Assembly: GCA_029224185.1 (NCBI GenBank)
Contig: CM055189.1
Location: forward strand, 1,096,152-1,160,151
DNA from: Karalla daura
Taxonomy: Eukaryota; Chordata; Actinopteri; Chaetodontiformes; Leiognathidae
Direction: 5' to 3'
DNA: 64,000 nt
Position 1 is the first letter of the stretch. Each line of letters opens with the position of its first letter. The notes beneath the pieces were generated by a model. That model made no database searches. It worked only from the letters and a program-made list of their open reading frames with translations, and was not told the origin of the DNA. The translations under genes were made by a program, and so were the position numbers. This document shows positions 61,264-64,000 of this stretch, piece after piece.

Positions 61264-63390
61264 CTACTCATGCACCAACACCTCAAACTCTGAAAGAGAA
61301 AAAGGAAAAAGCAACACGTTAGATCACGTGTCACGCATACATGAACGAGCTGCCTCCTGACATGTTCCCTAGTCTCTGACTGCAGCCCTTAACTAGCCAT
61401 CAGTACTATTGACATAATTAACCCTTAACTAGCCATCAGTACTATTGACATAATTAACCCTTAACTAGCCATCAGTACTAATGACATAATTAACCCTTAA
61501 CTAGCCATCAGTACTATTGACATAATTAACCCTTAACTAGCCATCAGTACTATTGACATAATTAACCCTTAACTAGCCATCAGTACTAATGACATAATTA
61601 ACCCTTAACTAGCCATCAGTACTAATGACATAATTAACCCTTAACTAGCCATCAGTACTATTGACATAATTAACCCTTAACTAGCCATCAGTACTATTGA
61701 CATAATTAACCCTTAACTAGCCATCAGTACTATTGACATAATTAACCCTTAACTAGCCATCAGTACTATTGACATAATTAACCCTTAACTAGCCATCAGT
61801 ACTAATGACATAATTAACCCTTAACTAGCCATCAGTACTAATGACATAATTAACCCTTAACTAGCCATCAGTACTATTGACATAATTAACCCTTAACTAG
61901 CCATCAGTACTAATGACATAATTAACCCTTAACTAGCCATCAATACTAATGACATAATTAACCCTTAACTAGCCATCAGTACTATTGACATAATTAACCC
62001 TTAACTAGCCATCAGTACTAATGACATAATTAACCCTTAACTAGCCATCAGTACTAATGACATAATTAACCCTTAACTAGCCATCAGTACTATTGACATA
62101 ATTAACCCTTAACTAGCCATCAGTACTATTGACATAATTAACCCTTAACTAGCCATCAATACTAATGACATAATTAACCCTTAACTAGCCATCAGTACTA
62201 TTGACATAATTAACCCTTAACTAGCCATCAGTACTAATGACATAATTAACCCTTAACTAGCCATCAGTACTAATGACATAATTAACCCTTAACTAGCCAT
62301 CAATACTAATGACATAATTAACCCTTAACTAGCCATCAGTACTAATGACATAATTAACCCTTAACTAGCCATCAGTACTAATGACATAATTAACCATTAA
62401 CTAGCCATCAGTACTAATGACATAATTAACCCTTAACTAGCCATCAGTACTAATGACATAATTAACCCTTAACTAGCCATCAGTACTAATGACATAATTA
62501 ACCCTTAACTAGCCATCAGTACTAGTGACATAATTAACCATTAATTAACCTAATTACGATCATACTGAGAGTAAGTGAGAGTGTACATCACCAGCGTGAT
62601 ATCAAACCCGCTTAACTCATTTTTTTTCACGTTTTTGGAAAAGAAGGAAGAACAGTTTTCAACAAAGATTTAAGAATTCATTATTCATCATTTCCTCAAA
62701 GATGAGCTGTTAGCAACTGGAACTCATGTGTAGAAATTCAATTATTTTGAATGAAAATTTTGAATGAGAATTGGCTTCCATTCAGCCTGACTGGTTCCTG
62801 ACTGGTTCCTGACTGGTTCCTGACTGGTACCTGACTCACACACACACACACACACTAACTCTCCCAGAAACCTGGGGACTTGACACTCAGTCAGAGTCAG
62901 TGAATCATCAGTCCTGTAGCTCCGGGCGGAGCAGTGGTCTGCTCCGAGCTGTTCCAGCTTTCTCTCCATCTGCCGCTCTCAGCGGTGTCTCACCATCGAT
63001 GCCGATCTTTCCGTCTCCGTCTTTGTCTGCGGCTTTGAGGAAGGCTCGTGTCTCATCGTCGGTCAGGTCCCTGCCCTCCTCGGAGAAGCCCTTCAGAACG
63101 AACCTGAGGGAGCGCCACAGAGAAGAGCCACAGGTGAAGAGCCACACGTTTCTCTCAGGGTGGCAACCATAGTAGTAGTAGTAGTAGTAGTGGTAGTAGT
63201 AGTAGTAGTGGTAGTAGTAGTAGTGGTAGTAGTGGTAGTGGTTGTGTGCCACTTCCTCACTTGAGCTCCTCCTCCTCGATGAAGCCGCTGCCGTCCACGT
63301 CCAGGACCCTGAAGACCCTCTTGACGTTCTCAGCGGTCATCGCCTTCATTCCCACCAACTCAAAGAACTTTTTGTGGTCGAATGTCTCTG
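61264..63390 (-). CDS. pvalb: Parvalbumin, alpha type (3' three exons, partial)
   Basis: Three exons on the minus strand, 63390-63261, 63103-62994 and 61289-61264, join in phase. They encode ETFDHKKFFELVGM, then the CD EF-hand loop DVDGSGFIEEEE, the FVLKGF linker, the EF loop DKDGDGKIGIDE and the C-terminus EFEVLVHE with stop TAG. Both calcium loops keep all coordinating acidic positions, so this is a working cytosolic calcium buffer. The first exon or exons (N-terminal AB domain) lie beyond 64000. The last exon is only 26 bases and sits 1.7 kb from its neighbour, across an intron filled by a 36-base satellite. The sequence agrees with the alpha lineage (teleost pvalb6/7, human PVALB at 22q12). 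The exact paralogue is not settled. The gene converges on baiap2l2. Confidence 0.85.
61386..62555. repeat. 36-bp satellite, about 32 copies, in pvalb intron
   Basis: Perfectly phased 36-base units (CTTAACTAGCCATCAGTACT core) run for 1.17 kb with very low divergence. Most variation is one T/A position in TACTATTG versus TACTAATG, a CAGTACT/CAATACT change in three units, and one TACTAGTG unit at the right edge. T units prevail on the left and A units on the right. Confidence 0.95.
63171..63242. repeat. (GTA)n(GTG) trinucleotide repeat in pvalb intron
   Basis: GTAGTAGTG-type triplets lie between the two middle exons of pvalb, ending 19 bases from the exon at 63261. Confidence 0.9.
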
Positions 63391-63860
63391 CTGCAGGAGA
63401 GACAGAGAGCACTGAGCAGCCGCGTCCTCCTACTTCCTGTATGTTCTGCACACGACCACATTCAATCCTCTACTCTGCTTTGACAGGTGGTGTTGCAGTA
63501 CAGTGCTGGTACTGCTTGTGTTTTTCTTCCTCTACTCATTCCTCTTCTGGACTGTCGATAACAACAAATGCAGCTCGATTTGATGTGCTGTTTAATATCT
63601 CTGCAAAATACAAATGTTTCTTGATTCAATTCACTAAACCTTGAAAAAGATCTTCCATATGAAACCAATAGGAATGAAATCAGATGAGCAAAAACAATTC
63701 TTAGAGTTCTTTACCTAGAGACTCTTTTCAACCTTTAATCTGGGGACACAAGTTCAATGTTCTCATGGGTTTTATAGTTTTTGTTCAATCATCATTCAAT
63801 GATCATGATCCCAGAGCTGCCACTCACTGCTGCTGTCACCATGGCAACCATAGCAGTAGT

Positions 63861-63867
63861 AATAATG

Positions 63868-63925
<58 letters not shown>

Positions 63926-64000
63926 TAGTAGTAGTAGTAGTGGTAGTGGTAGTAGTAGTAGTAGTAGTGGTAGTAGTAGTAGTGGTAGTGGTAGTAGTAG
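63861..64000. repeat. (GTA)n trinucleotide repeat at window edge
   Basis: GTA repeats with GTG variants continue beyond the window. It resembles the 63171 array and lies in the upstream intron of pvalb. Confidence 0.95.

Noticed and set aside
61386..62555. Regular repeat that could be taken for a CRISPR array
   Set aside because: Units are contiguous 36-mers without spacers, in an animal intron. It is a satellite.

Overview
The window is vertebrate nuclear DNA, almost certainly from a ray-finned (teleost) fish. The evidence is intron-split genes with GT-AG junctions, a fish-type alpha-parvalbumin, and a very high load of micro- and minisatellites between and inside compact genes. I cannot name the species. 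No prokaryotic feature, CRISPR array or intact transposon was seen.

Layout from left to right: (1) 1-1500, microsatellites. (2) 1560-4350, dnal4 (+), an axonemal/cytoplasmic dynein light chain, complete in three coding exons. (3) 4400-15460, gene-poor DNA with a 1.65 kb CAA/CCA array and many simple repeats. (4) 15465-49683, a FAM20C-family secretory-pathway kinase gene (fam20cl, +), complete in ten coding exons that join into one 508-codon frame. (5) Inside its 23.4 kb intron 7, on the same strand, lies a complete dynein heavy-chain-like gene at about 25190-47150. It is most likely dnhd1, with 41 confidently traced coding exons encoding 4200 residues plus an uncertain first coding exon. (6) 50613-59700, baiap2l2 (+), an I-BAR/SH3 protein in 14 exons, with one apparent single-base frameshift in a poly-C stretch. 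(7) 61264-63390, the last three coding exons of an alpha-parvalbumin gene (pvalb, -). It converges on baiap2l2, and its 5' end lies beyond the window.

How the genes relate: dnal4, baiap2l2 and pvalb have human counterparts on chromosome 22q12-q13, so the outer frame looks like an ancestral synteny block. FAM20C (human 7p) and DNHD1 (human 11p) are not part of that block in human. Dnal4 and Dnhd1 are dynein-family proteins. The dnhd1 promoter carries RFX X-box-like sites, as expected of a ciliary or flagellar gene. Fam20c kinases and parvalbumin act in secretory phosphorylation and calcium buffering, with no direct functional link to the others.

The most notable observations are the same-strand gene-in-intron nesting, a dynein heavy chain whose AAA1 Walker motifs are degraded while the AAA2 and AAA3 P-loops are intact, duplicated splice donors, X-box motifs (one seeding a minisatellite), and several satellites with higher-order structure. 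Splice sites were read by eye and joined by reading phase; no alignment or RNA evidence was available.
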